Of a stretch of DNA of 39,848 nt, positions 18,772 to 27,641 are shown one piece after another (positions within the stretch are counted from its first letter, which is position 1; each line of letters opens with the position of its first letter). The stretch comes from Solirubrobacterales bacterium. Its GTDB lineage: Bacteria > Actinomycetota > Thermoleophilia > Solirubrobacterales > Solirubrobacteraceae. A program made the translations under genes and the position numbers. The DNA lies in contig JACDGG010000007.1 in NCBI GenBank assembly GCA_013815355.1, positions 1-39,848 of the forward strand, given 5' to 3'. A model generated the notes under the pieces. That model had not been told where the DNA came from. It worked only from the letters and a program-made list of their open reading frames with translations, and ran no database searches.

Positions 18772-19716
18772 TTAGTGGTCTTCGGCGACGGCGCCGCCGA
18801 GGTAGATAGCTGTGAGGGTGGCGAAGATGAACGCCTGCAGGGCGGCCACAAGGCCGACCTCGAACGCGAACAGCAGGATGCCGAACGGGATCGTGAACCA
18901 GGCCAGCGCGGAGACGCCGAGGATCACGGCGAGCGCGCCCGCCATGAACAGGATGATCAGGTGGCCCGCGAGGATGTTCGCGAACAGACGAATCGAGAGC
19001 GACATCAGGCGCATGAAGTTCGAGAGAAGCTCAAGGCCGAAGATGAACACCGCCATACCGCCGGTGACGCCTCCGGGAACGAGCCCTTTGAGGTAGCCGA
19101 TCGGGCCCTTGGCGCGAATGCCTTCGAAGGTGTAGGAGATGAACACGAGCAGCGCGAGCACCAGGGGGATCGAGAGGTTAGCCGTCGCCGCGTACAGCGA
19201 GAAGGACGGGATGTGCAGACCGAGCACGTCGATCTTGTGCTCGGTATTCGTCGGCAGCGGGATGTAGCCGACGAGGTTCGAGAACATGATGAACAGGAAC
19301 AGCGTGGCAATGAACGGGAACCAGCGCTTGGCCATCTTCTCGTCGAGGTTGCCGCCGGTGATGTTGTCGCGCATCAGCTGGTAGAGCATCTCGACGGCGG
19401 TCTGCACCTTGTTCGGCCGTGACTGCATGCGCTTGGCGATGTAGATCATGCTCGCGCAGGTGGCGATCGCGGCGAGGAGCAGGTACAGCACTGCCTTGTT
19501 GATCGAGAAGACGCCGAGATGCACCCAGTTGTCGAGCTTGAACTCGTTCTGCGGCTGGTAGGTGCTGTTGCGCCCGCCGCTGCCGAAGATCACGAACAGC
19601 ACGATCATGCCGCCGATCCACACGCCGGCCATGATCAGCAGCGTGCGTTTGAGGTTCGAGGAGGGCGCGGGCGCCGGCGCTCCGGCGGGCGCGGAGGAGG
19701 AGGAGACGGCGCTCAT
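18772..19716 (-). CDS. atpB: ATP synthase Fo subunit a
   Basis: A 314-residue membrane protein with five to six helices. The conserved SLSIRLFANILAGHLI contains the essential Arg facing the c-ring, and NLVGYIPLPTNTEH is the family's N-P segment. The start at 19716 is set by GGGGAGG 11 bases upstream and by the ATGA overlap with the preceding gene. A low-complexity Ala/Pro/Ser N-terminal tail of about 25 residues comes before the first helix. Confidence 0.96.
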   Translation of the reverse strand: MSAVSSSSAPAGAPAPAPSSNLKRTLLIMAGVWIGGMIVLFVIFGSGGRNSTYQPQNEFKLDNWVHLGVFSINKAVLYLLLAAIATCASMIYIAKRMQSRPNKVQTAVEMLYQLMRDNITGGNLDEKMAKRWFPFIATLFLFIMFSNLVGYIPLPTNTEHKIDVLGLHIPSFSLYAATANLSIPLVLALLVFISYTFEGIRAKGPIGYLKGLVPGGVTGGMAVFIFGLELLSNFMRLMSLSIRLFANILAGHLIILFMAGALAVILGVSALAWFTIPFGILLFAFEVGLVAALQAFIFATLTAIYLGGAVAEDH

Positions 19717-20102
19717 GAGGTGCTCGGCCTCCCCGACGTGCGCGCAGCGCCCTGGATCGGGCCTTCGCGCGTGACGAATGACATCGCGAGATACACCGTG
19801 AAGGCCGCCAGCAGCAGCGCAGCCGCCATGATCCCGTCGTCCTTGCCGCCTGCGTAGCGCGCCAGGATGATCGCCAGGGCCACGAGCCACACGCGTCCGA
19901 GCAGCGCTGCGACCATCAGACCGGCGCGCACCTTGGCCTCGCCGGCGCGGCGCGCCTGGGCGTGTAGGAAGGCGGTCCCGCCTCGTGTCAGCAGCCAGGC
20001 GCCGGCGCCGATCGCGTAGCCGAGCGTCGGCATGCCGCCGACGAGCACAAACGGGGCTGTCGCGAGCACCAGGCACACGTCGAGATAACGGAGGTAGAGC
20101 AC
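19713..20102 (-). CDS. AtpI-like small membrane protein of the ATP synthase operon
   Basis: A 129-residue hydrophobic protein with four predicted membrane helices, in the position usually held by atpI (first gene, just before atpB). AtpI/UncI assists c-ring assembly. Sequence identity to AtpI cannot be judged by eye, so the role rests on topology and position. The GTG start at 20102 has GGAG five bases upstream; the stop overlaps the atpB start by 4 nt. Confidence 0.68.
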   Translation of the reverse strand: MLYLRYLDVCLVLATAPFVLVGGMPTLGYAIGAGAWLLTRGGTAFLHAQARRAGEAKVRAGLMVAALLGRVWLVALAIILARYAGGKDDGIMAAALLLAAFTVYLAMSFVTREGPIQGAARTSGRPSTS

Positions 20103-20103
20103 G

Positions 20104-20403
20104 TCAGCTCCGAGATCCGGGGGGCTGAGCGCCGCTGGTCGTCCAGCGACGGCGGCGGCGTGCCGGTGGGGCGCCGAGACAGCAGCGCGGCCGACGGGCG
20201 CGGCAGCGCGGCCCCTGCCCGGACTGGCGGCGCTCCGAAGGCTGGATCTCCATGCGCCACCCGCGCCTGCTGCGAGTCACGCGCGACCATTCCGGAGCAC
20301 GGCCGGACGCGGGTGCCTCGTATCCGTCGGAGGGTTCGCGCGGGCCACCCGAGCCGGAGCCGGGCAGGCAGCTGAGATCCTCGTTGGCATCGAAATCTGG
20401 CAT
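20104..20403 (-). CDS. Doubtful 99-residue reading frame ahead of the ATP synthase operon
   Basis: The frame starts at an ATG behind a GTAGGG/CCCTAC hairpin and ends at TGA one base before the next GTG. The first half (MPDFDANEDLS, acidic and Gly/Ser-rich) looks codable. The second half is Arg-rich and resembles out-of-frame GC-rich DNA. No membrane segment exists in any frame here, so it is not AtpZ. It may be leader sequence rather than a gene. Confidence 0.3.
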   Translation of the reverse strand: MPDFDANEDLSCLPGSGSGGPREPSDGYEAPASGRAPEWSRVTRSRRGWRMEIQPSERRQSGQGPRCRARRPRCCLGAPPARRRRRWTTSGAQPPGSRS

Positions 20404-20432
20404 GTGGTAGGGCCACCCTACAGACGAGAAAG

Positions 20433-20456
20433 TCCCCGCGCTGAGTCGCGACGGGG
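20433..20456 (-). terminator. Hairpin after the PAP2 gene, candidate terminator
   Basis: CGCG arms around CTGAGT, extended by CCC/GGG past a 2-nt bulge. On the minus strand it is followed by ACTTTCTCGT. It lies about 40 bp after the PAP2 gene stop and would separate that gene from the ATP synthase operon. Confidence 0.45.
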
Positions 20457-20494
20457 GCCGTCGAAGTGTCCCTCAACTGTCTGCGGCGGCGCGC

Positions 20495-21310
20495 CTAGTC
20501 TACCTGGTCTCGGACTTCGTAACAAGTTTGTGACATGCGGTACGCGGGATTTGCGGAGTTTGCGATAAACGGCCGCCTTCCGAGCATGCCAATCCGCAAG
20601 CGTGCAGCCCAGCCGCTGAAAAGCGCGACGAGCGCGAACGCCGCGGCCATCACCACCACGCCCGCGAAGATGTCCAGCACGAAGTGATTGCCCGTCGCCA
20701 GCACAGCCGCCGCGGTCATGCAGGGATAGAGGATCCCGAGGACCCTGACCCAGATGCGCGCGGAGATCCTCCACAGCGCGACCGTGCACCACGCCGCCCA
20801 GGCGATGTGCAGCGAGGGCATCGCCGCAAGCTGGTTTGCCTGCGAGGCGAGCGCGCCGCTGTGCCAGGAGCCAATTGCGTGCGTCGAGGCGACGATGTCG
20901 GTGAAGCCCGGGAGCATCCGCGGCGGGGCGACCGGGTATCGCCAGAAGACGATGAACGCCAGCAGGTTGACCAGCACGAGCGCGTTGCGCAACGGGCGAT
21001 AGAGATCGGCCCGTCGCCACCACAGCCAGCCGAGCAGCGAGAGCGTGACCACGAAGTGCGCGTTGTCGTAGTAGTCGGCGATCGCCAGCCCGAGCGAATG
21101 ATGCGCGGCCAGCCAGCCGTCCAGCGCGTGCTCGGGGTCGATGTGCAGGGTGCGCTCGAGACCGAGCACGTCGCCGGCGTGCGCGAGCGCCGCGTTCAGA
21201 CGCAGCGGGGCCAGGTTCGTGATCGCGTCATAGACCCAGCCCAGCCATACGATCGCGAGCGCCTCGACCCACCAGTGCGAGCGCTTCTGGACCGGCTCCA
21301 GTACGTGCAT
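20495..21310 (-). CDS. PAP2-family membrane phosphatase/phosphotransferase
   Basis: About 271 residues with six hydrophobic segments. It has the PAP2_3 (Aur1/Ipt1-like) layout: FWRYPVAPPRMLPGF, then AAMPSLHIAWAAW (catalytic S-L-H) and GNHFVLDIFAG (second His with Asp). Such proteins act on lipid phosphates or transfer phospho-headgroups at the outer membrane face. The ATG at 21310 is used; a TTG at 21361 would add 17 residues, and neither has a good ribosome site. It follows the deacetylase gene on the same strand, which suggests a shared envelope role. Confidence 0.83.
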   Translation of the reverse strand: MHVLEPVQKRSHWWVEALAIVWLGWVYDAITNLAPLRLNAALAHAGDVLGLERTLHIDPEHALDGWLAAHHSLGLAIADYYDNAHFVVTLSLLGWLWWRRADLYRPLRNALVLVNLLAFIVFWRYPVAPPRMLPGFTDIVASTHAIGSWHSGALASQANQLAAMPSLHIAWAAWCTVALWRISARIWVRVLGILYPCMTAAAVLATGNHFVLDIFAGVVVMAAAFALVALFSGWAARLRIGMLGRRPFIANSANPAYRMSQTCYEVRDQVD

Positions 21311-21420
21311 TGAGGGCAGCGTCGCCGAGCGCCCCCCGTCGATCGAAACCGCGGTGCTCAAGCGTCTGATGCTATCGACAGATCCAGATCGCCCCGTGGC
21401 GCGGGTCCCAGGATCCGCGC

Positions 21421-22176
21421 TCAGGCGGAGGTGGCGCGGAGGCCGCGCTGCGCGAGCGTGTCCAGCACCCGCGGCAGCGCGGCCACCGTACGCCGCCAGG
21501 AGCCGGCGGCCGAGTAGTCATCGGCGTCGTGGAGCAGCAGCACCGCCCCCGCGCCAACGCCGTCGGTGACGCCCGCGGCGATCGACTCGGCGCTCGCGCG
21601 CTGCTCCCAATCCCGTCCCCAGTGGCTCCACAGCAGGGTGCGCCAGCCCTGTGAGCGCGCGAGGTGCAGCGCTGCGGCGTTGAGCACGCCGTAGGGCGGG
21701 CGGTAGAGATCGAGCGCCGCCCCGGTCGTGCTCGTGATCGTATCCGCGGCTCGCAGGATGTCCTGGCGTGTCTGGGATGGGGTCAGGCGCAGCAGGTTGC
21801 GGTGACGGTCGCAGTGCAGCGCGATCTCGTGGCCCGCCGCGACGATCTCGCGAGCGAGGCCCGGGTTGCGCCGAACCTGCTCGCCGACCAGGAAGAAGGT
21901 CGCCCGCACGCGCTCGCGCGCGAGAATCTCGAGCACCGCCGGCGTGCCCTCGGCGTGAGGGCCGTCGTCGAAGGTGAGCGCATAGCCCTCGCCGCTGGCC
22001 GTGTGATCCTCGACACCCAGCGCCCGGCGCAAACCCGAGGAGATGGGCGCCGGCGAGCCGGGCCAGCCGACGGGACGAGGACCCGCGAGCACCGGAAGAA
22101 CGTATCCCAGCAGCGCCGCGCCCGCGAGAGCTCCCGGGACGCGAGTGCGCCGAGTGCGATGATCGGTGGTGGACAT
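21421..22176 (-). CDS. NodB-type polysaccharide deacetylase
   Basis: A 251-residue protein with an N-terminal hydrophobic anchor (about 16-32). The NodB homology domain shows TFDDGPH with Asp70/Asp71, ATFFLVGEQ, the metal-binding His121 and His125 (HCDRH), RPPYGV (159-164), WSHWGRDW and LLLHD. It removes N- or O-acetyl groups from envelope glycans outside the membrane. All catalytic motifs are intact, in contrast with the degenerate copy at 22870-24846. Its ATG overlaps the ATG of the divergent transporter in the tetramer CATG. Confidence 0.9.
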   Translation of the reverse strand: MSTTDHRTRRTRVPGALAGAALLGYVLPVLAGPRPVGWPGSPAPISSGLRRALGVEDHTASGEGYALTFDDGPHAEGTPAVLEILARERVRATFFLVGEQVRRNPGLAREIVAAGHEIALHCDRHRNLLRLTPSQTRQDILRAADTITSTTGAALDLYRPPYGVLNAAALHLARSQGWRTLLWSHWGRDWEQRASAESIAAGVTDGVGAGAVLLLHDADDYSAAGSWRRTVAALPRVLDTLAQRGLRATSA

Positions 22177-23170
22177 GGTCAATCTGGTGCTGGGAATCGG
22201 GGCGGCGATCGGGGCTTCGACGCTCTACAGCCTAGGGATCGCCCTGCAGGCGATGGACGCCAAGCAGGCGCCCCACGAGGAGCATCTGCGCCTGGCGCTC
22301 GCCTGGGGCCTGATCCGCCGCGCGCGCTGGCTGCTCGGCACGGGCCTGTCGATCCTCGGCTGGCCGCTGCAGGTGCTCGCGCTGCTGCTCGCGCCGCTGG
22401 TCGTGGTGCAGCCCGCGCTGGCCGCGGGGCTGCTCGTGCTGATGCTGCTCGCCGAGCGCATGCTGGGCGAGCACGCTGGGCGCTATGAGTACATGGCGAT
22501 CGGGGCAATCGTGGTCGGCGTGATCGGCGCCGGGCTGTTTGCCCCCCCGCGCAGCACCACCCACACCTCCGAGGAGCTCACGATCACGGTCGTGCTCGCC
22601 GCGCTCGCGCTCGCCAGCCTGATCCCCTACGTGCTGCGCGTGCTCGGCCGTTCGCGCGCCGAGGTGACGATGATCGGAGCCGGGCTCGCGTTCGGCTGGA
22701 GCGGCGTGGCGACGAAGCTCGCCTCCGACGATCTCTCCGGGCACCACCTGCTCGCCGCCGGGCTCTGGGCGCTCGGCACCGCCGCGGCCTCGGGCGTCGG
22801 CGTGCTCAGCGAGATGAGCGCGCTGCAGTCGCGCCCCGCGATCCAGGTCGCACCGGTCGTGTTCGTGACTCAGACGGTGATACCGGTGGTGCTCGCGCCG
22901 CTCCTGCTGGGCGAGCGCTTCAGCGCCACGCCGCTGGGAGGCGCGCCGCTGATCGCCTCACTGCTGGCGCTCGTCACCGGTGCGGCGCTGCTCGCACGCT
23001 CGCCGTTGCTGCTGGCGCTGATGGAAGGCGAGCGCGTCAACCATGTCAGCGGCGCGGCGCCAAGCCTGTCCGATGCCAGCCAGGAGACGATGCGCTCGAG
23101 TCCCGCCACGGAGGCCGAGGAGCCGTCGAGCTCGACGACGAGCACGTCGCCCGCCCGCATCGGACGCTGA
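22175..23170 (+). CDS. DMT/NIPA-like integral membrane transporter
   Basis: A 331-residue protein with nine or ten membrane helices, laid out like the drug/metabolite transporter superfamily and NIPA-like permeases: [38 protein letters not shown] and [21 protein letters not shown] are the tell-tale segments. The substrate is unknown. A hydrophilic Ser/Thr/Glu-rich tail of about 45 residues follows the last helix and is encoded antisense to the convergent glycosyltransferase gene. GTG codons at 22166 and 22169 are alternative starts. Confidence 0.78.
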   Translation: MVNLVLGIGAAIGASTLYSLGIALQAMDAKQAPHEEHLRLALAWGLIRRARWLLGTGLSILGWPLQVLALLLAPLVVVQPALAAGLLVLMLLAERMLGEHAGRYEYMAIGAIVVGVIGAGLFAPPRSTTHTSEELTITVVLAALALASLIPYVLRVLGRSRAEVTMIGAGLAFGWSGVATKLASDDLSGHHLLAAGLWALGTAAASGVGVLSEMSALQSRPAIQVAPVVFVTQTVIPVVLAPLLLGERFSATPLGGAPLIASLLALVTGAALLARSPLLLALMEGERVNHVSGAAPSLSDASQETMRSSPATEAEEPSSSTTSTSPARIGR

Positions 23171-24846
23171 GGCAGCGGCGCGGTCGCGCTCAGGCGCAGC
23201 TGGCCCCTGACGGGCGTGGCCCCGGCGGTGCGGCCGAGCACCAGTTGCCCCACCGATAGGCCGCCCGGGGGCTGCAGGTAGTAGAAGCGGTGGTGCAGGC
23301 CGAGCGCGCGCGCCTGTTTGCGCAGCACACCGCGCGTGCGCTCCCAGCGCAGCAGCGTGGAGCCTGGCACTTCGGGCACGAGCTCATCGCCGAGCGCACG
23401 CAGCTCCTCGATTCGCTGTCGCGAGGGCACGCCGGCGTCGTCGGCGAAGGTCACATGGATCCCCCGCCCCGCGAGCTGCGCGGCGATCGCCGGGATCGCG
23501 CCGGATGGCGCGTGCACGATCAGCGCGACGTCGGGGCGGTTCGTCTCGACGTGCACCAGCGGATGCACCTGCAGGAGCTTGGCCGCGACGACGGTCACCT
23601 CGTCGGTGGACATCAGCCACGAGCCCACGCCCACGAGCAGCGCGACCCATGTCGCGACGGCCGCGAGGCGCAGCTGCCACATCGGGATCGGGCGCACGCG
23701 CCGCGGCGCCGCCAGCACCGCGTCGACGGCGGTGGGTCCTTGCTCCGGTGAGGGCAGCGCGAGCGGCTCCTCGTCGCCGGGCTCCTCGGCCAGGAAGCTC
23801 GCCTGCACGTGCTGGCGCAGCTCATCGGTGTCGTTGGCCAGGCGCAGCAGGTCGAGCGCCGCCATCGCCCGCGTGTTCAGCCGCGCGTGACCGACCGGCA
23901 GCCCGTAGGAGACGACGGGCGTGCCCGCAGCCTTGGCCTCCAGGCAGGTGACGCCGCCGGTGGAGTGCACGAGCACGTCGGCCGCGGCCAGCAGGTCGGG
24001 CATCATGTCGGTGAACCCGTAGATGTGAACGCGCGGCTCATCGGTGAAAGCGCTGCGCAGCTTCGCCGCGAGCTGCTCGTTGCGCCCGGCGAGGCAGACG
24101 ATGCTCGAGACCTCCGCCACCCTCGTGAACTCGCCCACGGCGCCCGCAATGTCGCCCACGCCCCAGCCACCACCCGAGACGACGACCATGCGCCCCTGCT
24201 CGGGCAGGCCGAGCGCTCGGCGGGCGTCGGTCGGGCAGCGCGGCTCGAGAAACTCGGCCGAGATCAGCGGGCGCACGAGCTGCACGCTGCCGGCGCCGGC
24301 GATGCGCTCGACCGAGCTCATCGACTCGCCGTACATGACGAGGTGCGTGTCGATCCCCGGCTGGGCCCAGAAGAACAGGCCCGTCAGGTCGGTGATCGTC
24401 GCGACGGTCGGGCAGTCCACTACGCGCCTGCGCCGCAGATGCGCGAGCACGACCGTGACCGCCGGGTAGGTGGAGACGATCACGTCGGGGTCGTGCTCTG
24501 CAATCGCGCGCGCCAACGGCCGCGCGCCGAGCATGCACAGGAGCCGCCGCACGAGCATCCGAATCGGCAGCACGTGCTCGAGCAGCCAGTAGACGACCGT
24601 GTAGGTCCAGGGGAAGAAGCGCAACTGCACGCGGTAGCCGTCCTCGACGACGGGACGCAGGAACGGGCCCATCGCGGCCAGGCCGTCGATGATCGTGACT
24701 TCGGCGTGCTCCGGCGAGGCGTTGATCTGCTGGGCGAGCGCGCGCGCGGCAGCGGCGTGGCCCTCGCCGACGTCGGCGGACAGAATCAGGACGCGACTCG
24801 GCCCGGAAACCCGGCGCGAATCACGTTTGCGGTTACGGCGTCGCAT
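22870..24846 (-). CDS. MGDG synthase-like glycosyltransferase fused to a degenerate NodB-like domain
   Basis: 658 residues. Positions 17-370 form a GT28-type glycosyltransferase of the MGDG synthase/processive diacylglycerol glycosyltransferase kind: [19 protein letters not shown] at the N-terminus, [11 protein letters not shown] at the domain junction, and [19 protein letters not shown] for the nucleotide-sugar site. One membrane helix follows (about 390-412). Residues about 433-602 resemble a polysaccharide deacetylase fold ([35 protein letters not shown]), but the DD and HxxxH metal ligands are gone. The last 55 residues are antisense to the transporter gene and may carry no function. The start at 24846 is the first Met before the domain. 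Confidence 0.78.
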   Translation of the reverse strand: MRRRNRKRDSRRVSGPSRVLILSADVGEGHAAAARALAQQINASPEHAEVTIIDGLAAMGPFLRPVVEDGYRVQLRFFPWTYTVVYWLLEHVLPIRMLVRRLLCMLGARPLARAIAEHDPDVIVSTYPAVTVVLAHLRRRRVVDCPTVATITDLTGLFFWAQPGIDTHLVMYGESMSSVERIAGAGSVQLVRPLISAEFLEPRCPTDARRALGLPEQGRMVVVSGGGWGVGDIAGAVGEFTRVAEVSSIVCLAGRNEQLAAKLRSAFTDEPRVHIYGFTDMMPDLLAAADVLVHSTGGVTCLEAKAAGTPVVSYGLPVGHARLNTRAMAALDLLRLANDTDELRQHVQASFLAEEPGDEEPLALPSPEQGPTAVDAVLAAPRRVRPIPMWQLRLAAVATWVALLVGVGSWLMSTDEVTVVAAKLLQVHPLVHVETNRPDVALIVHAPSGAIPAIAAQLAGRGIHVTFADDAGVPSRQRIEELRALGDELVPEVPGSTLLRWERTRGVLRKQARALGLHHRFYYLQPPGGLSVGQLVLGRTAGATPVRGQLRLSATAPLPQRPMRAGDVLVVELDGSSASVAGLERIVSWLASDRLGAAPLTWLTRSPSISASSNGERASSAAPVTSASSEAISGAPPSGVALKRSPSRSGASTTGITV

Positions 24847-24976
24847 AAAGGATGGCCGCGCCCGGTCGGGGCGCTCCAGCGCAGCTCCCGTCCGCGCGCG
24901 GGGGCCCCCGGCGGACGCAGCTCTGTACTGAGAGTAGCGTTCATGCAAGAGACTCGCAGCCCTGCCAGACGTAACA

Positions 24977-26470
24977 ATGGGCGACATCCAGCTCACAACC
25001 CCCATACCCCGCACGCGGGATAAGGGCACAGCACGGGCGGCCAGCGGCGGCGAGCGTGCGCACCTGCGGCCCGCCGTCGCGCGCACGCTGGGTGCCACGG
25101 GCATGCTCGGCGTGCTCGCCACGCTCTTTCTGATCAGCGCCGGTGCCGCGTCTGCCCCCTCGCAATACGTGCCCGCACGTGTCGGTGGCTGGCCGGGCTG
25201 GCTCGCGGGACCGCTGGCCGGGCTGCACGTGGGCCTCGGCAGCTCGAGCTTCCAGGTCCTGATGCTGATCATGTGCGCCAGCTACCTGCTCGTGCTCGGG
25301 GGCGCCCGCGAGCTGGCGCTCGCGCCGCTGGCGGGCGCGATAGTGCTCGCACACGTGATCCTCGTGCTCGGGCCGCCGCTGATCTCACAGGACGTGTTCG
25401 GCTACCTCGCGTTCGCTCGAATGGGCGCCCTGCACGGCCTGGACCCCTACACGCACGTCGCCGCCGAAGCGTCGCGCGATCCGGTGTTCGCCTTCGTCGG
25501 CTGGCCCTTCAAGCACTCGCCCTACGGTCCGCTGTTCACGCTTGCCAGCTACCTGACCGCGCCGCTCGGCCCGGCCGGCGGGTTGTGGCTGTTGAAGATC
25601 CTCGCCGCTGCTGCGAGCCTCGGAGCGCTCGCCCTGATCGCGCGGGCGGCGAGGGGACTCGGGCACAGCGCCACCACGGCCGCGGCCTTCGTCGGGCTGA
25701 ACCCGGTGATGCTCGTGCTGGCCGTCGGAGGCGCCCACAACGACACGCTGCTGCTGCTCTCGCTGGCCGGCGCCCTGGCGCTCACCGCCGTCTCACCGCG
25801 GCCGCGCGCCGCCTCGGCGGCGCTCGTCGCCGGCGTCGGCGTGAAGCTGAGCGCCGGGATCGTGCTGCCGTTCCTCGTGCTCTCAGCGCCGCGCGTCCGC
25901 GAGCGCCTTGCGATACTCGCCGCCGCGCTGCTCAGCCTGCTCGCACTCGCGCTGCTCGGCGTGCTCGGCTTCGGCGTGCACGCGCTCGGCTTCCTCGGCG
26001 CGCTCGGGGAGCAGCAACAGCTCGTGGCGACCCACAGCATCCCGGCCGAGACGGCGCGGCTGTTCAGCCTGAGCGGCACGCCCGCCTGGTGGCGTCACCT
26101 GTTCGCCGCCGGGTTCCTCGTGGCGCTCGCAGCCACGCTCTGGCGCACGGCGCGCGGCTCGGACTGGCGGGTCTGCGCGGGCTGGGCAACCGTCGCGCTG
26201 CTCGCCTCGACCGCGTGGTTGTTGCCCTGGTATGCGATCTGGCTGCTACCGCTGGCGGCCGTCAGCGGGGATCGGCGCCTGCGCACCGCCACGCTTCTGA
26301 TCTGCGCCTATGCCATCCTGATCCACCTGCCGCTGGCCGACGGGCTGCTCAGCCCCGGGCGCCAGCGCAGTGTCACGCACCTGCACCTCGCCGTGCCCGG
26401 ACTGCGCCACCGCATGGAATTCGCCAGTTTCGAGATCCTTCACGACGTGCACGTCGATCTCCGCTGGTGA
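24977..26470 (+). CDS. GT-C polyprenol-phosphate mannosyltransferase-like protein
   Basis: A 497-residue protein with about 12 membrane helices. The first extracytoplasmic loop holds [27 protein letters not shown]; its Asp is the expected catalytic acid/base of lipid-linked-sugar glycosyltransferases (GT87, MptA/MptB-like). Segments [23 protein letters not shown] and [14 protein letters not shown] are typical. It would add mannose or a related sugar from a polyprenyl phosphate donor to an envelope glycan. It is divergent from the glycosyltransferase at 24846, with 130 bp between. The last 75 codons overlap the convergent wecA-like gene. Confidence 0.8.
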   Translation: MGDIQLTTPIPRTRDKGTARAASGGERAHLRPAVARTLGATGMLGVLATLFLISAGAASAPSQYVPARVGGWPGWLAGPLAGLHVGLGSSSFQVLMLIMCASYLLVLGGARELALAPLAGAIVLAHVILVLGPPLISQDVFGYLAFARMGALHGLDPYTHVAAEASRDPVFAFVGWPFKHSPYGPLFTLASYLTAPLGPAGGLWLLKILAAAASLGALALIARAARGLGHSATTAAAFVGLNPVMLVLAVGGAHNDTLLLLSLAGALALTAVSPRPRAASAALVAGVGVKLSAGIVLPFLVLSAPRVRERLAILAAALLSLLALALLGVLGFGVHALGFLGALGEQQQLVATHSIPAETARLFSLSGTPAWWRHLFAAGFLVALAATLWRTARGSDWRVCAGWATVALLASTAWLLPWYAIWLLPLAAVSGDRRLRTATLLICAYAILIHLPLADGLLSPGRQRSVTHLHLAVPGLRHRMEFASFEILHDVHVDLRW

Positions 26471-27601
26471 TGCCTCGGGGCGCAGCCTGCGCAGCCGCAT
26501 CGCATCGAGGCGTCTGAACTTGAGGATCTCGAGCACGTAGACGAGGTACACGCTGGCCGCGATTGCGAGCAGGCCGAGGCCGAGCATCACGAGTGTCCAG
26601 CCGGTGCGCAGGTGCCCTTTGTGGTCGCTGTAGGGCACGAAGCGAAGCGCCAGCGCGACGCCCGCGAGCATCAGCGTCCAGCCATAGAAGTAGGCGATCG
26701 TGCGCCGGCTGGAGAAGCCGATGCGCGCCATGCGGTGATGGAAGTGCTCGCTGTCGGGGCGGTAGATCGGCTGCTTGTACTTCAGGCGCTTGAGCACCAC
26801 GAAGGTCGTGTCCAAGAACGGCACCGCGAGCAGGATCAAGGGCAGCACGAAAGACACGACGGCCGCGGTCTTGACGGCGGCCTCGACCGTGATCACGCCC
26901 ATCAACAGGCCGAGCAGGTTCGCGCCGCAGTCGCCCATGAAGCTTGTGGCAGGCGGGAAGTTGAAGATCAGAAAGCCGAGCGCCGCCCCGGCAGTGAGCG
27001 CCGCGAGCACGCCGGGCTGCTGGCGGCCGAGGTCGAAGGCGATCACCGCCATCGCGGCGGCGATGATCACGCACACGCCCGCCGCGAGGCCGTCGACGCC
27101 GTCGGAGAAGTTGACGACGTTCATCATCACGACGAGGCCGAGCACCGTCAGCACCGGCCCGGCGTTCGTGACGCCGGCGTTGGGGAACGCGAGTTCGCCG
27201 ATGAACGGCAGCGTGATGTGCTTGACGGCCACCCCGGCGTTGACGACGATCACGGCCGCGAGGATCTGGCCGATCAGCTTCAGCGCCGGGTGCAGGTCCA
27301 AGCGATCGTCGAGCGCCCCGACGAGCGTGATCACCGCCGCCGCGAGGAGCACCCCGTGCCACAGCTCGTGGTCTTTTCCGTAGCCGGCCGGCAGCACCGC
27401 CAGCGCCGCCACGAGCGCGCCGGCGAAGATCGCAAGGCCGCCGAGCAGCGGCGTCGGACGGTCTGAGAGGCCGCGCTCGCGAGGCTCGTCGATCGCGCCG
27501 ACCCTGCGCGCCAGACCCATGCTCAGCGGGGTCAGCAGCGCGGTCACGCCGGCGGCGATCAGGAAGGCGTAAAGCGCTTCGAGCTCGGTTGGATGCGCCA
27601 T
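26246..27601 (-). CDS. WecA/MraY-like undecaprenyl-phosphate sugar-1-P transferase
   Basis: A 451-residue integral membrane enzyme with about ten helices. Conserved cytosolic motifs: LGGLAIF, VGALDDRLDL (metal Asp pair), NVVNFSDGVDGLAAG, TSFMGDCGANLLG and HFHHRM. The family moves a GlcNAc-1-P-type group from UDP-sugar to undecaprenyl phosphate, starting O-antigen, teichoic-acid or arabinogalactan-type glycans. In mycobacteria the equivalent gene sits between sua5 and the atp operon, matching this position. The C-terminal extension past about residue 410 is antisense to the GT-C gene and may be dispensable. Confidence 0.9.
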   Translation of the reverse strand: MAHPTELEALYAFLIAAGVTALLTPLSMGLARRVGAIDEPRERGLSDRPTPLLGGLAIFAGALVAALAVLPAGYGKDHELWHGVLLAAAVITLVGALDDRLDLHPALKLIGQILAAVIVVNAGVAVKHITLPFIGELAFPNAGVTNAGPVLTVLGLVVMMNVVNFSDGVDGLAAGVCVIIAAAMAVIAFDLGRQQPGVLAALTAGAALGFLIFNFPPATSFMGDCGANLLGLLMGVITVEAAVKTAAVVSFVLPLILLAVPFLDTTFVVLKRLKYKQPIYRPDSEHFHHRMARIGFSSRRTIAYFYGWTLMLAGVALALRFVPYSDHKGHLRTGWTLVMLGLGLLAIAASVYLVYVLEILKFRRLDAMRLRRLRPEASPAEIDVHVVKDLETGEFHAVAQSGHGEVQVRDTALAPGAEQPVGQRQVDQDGIGADQKRGGAQAPIPADGRQR

Positions 27602-27641
27602 CTGCTCGCGACAGCATCGCAGGCGCGGGGGTCACGGTGAG

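Noticed and set aside
19988-20476. A 162-codon minus-strand frame across the region before the atp operon
   Set aside because: It overlaps the AtpI-like gene out of frame, has no membrane segments and no recognisable motif.
24847-25272. N-terminal extension of the glycosyltransferase up to 25272
   Set aside because: It is antisense to the GT-C gene and shows no domain; the glycosyltransferase fold starts right after the Met at 24846.
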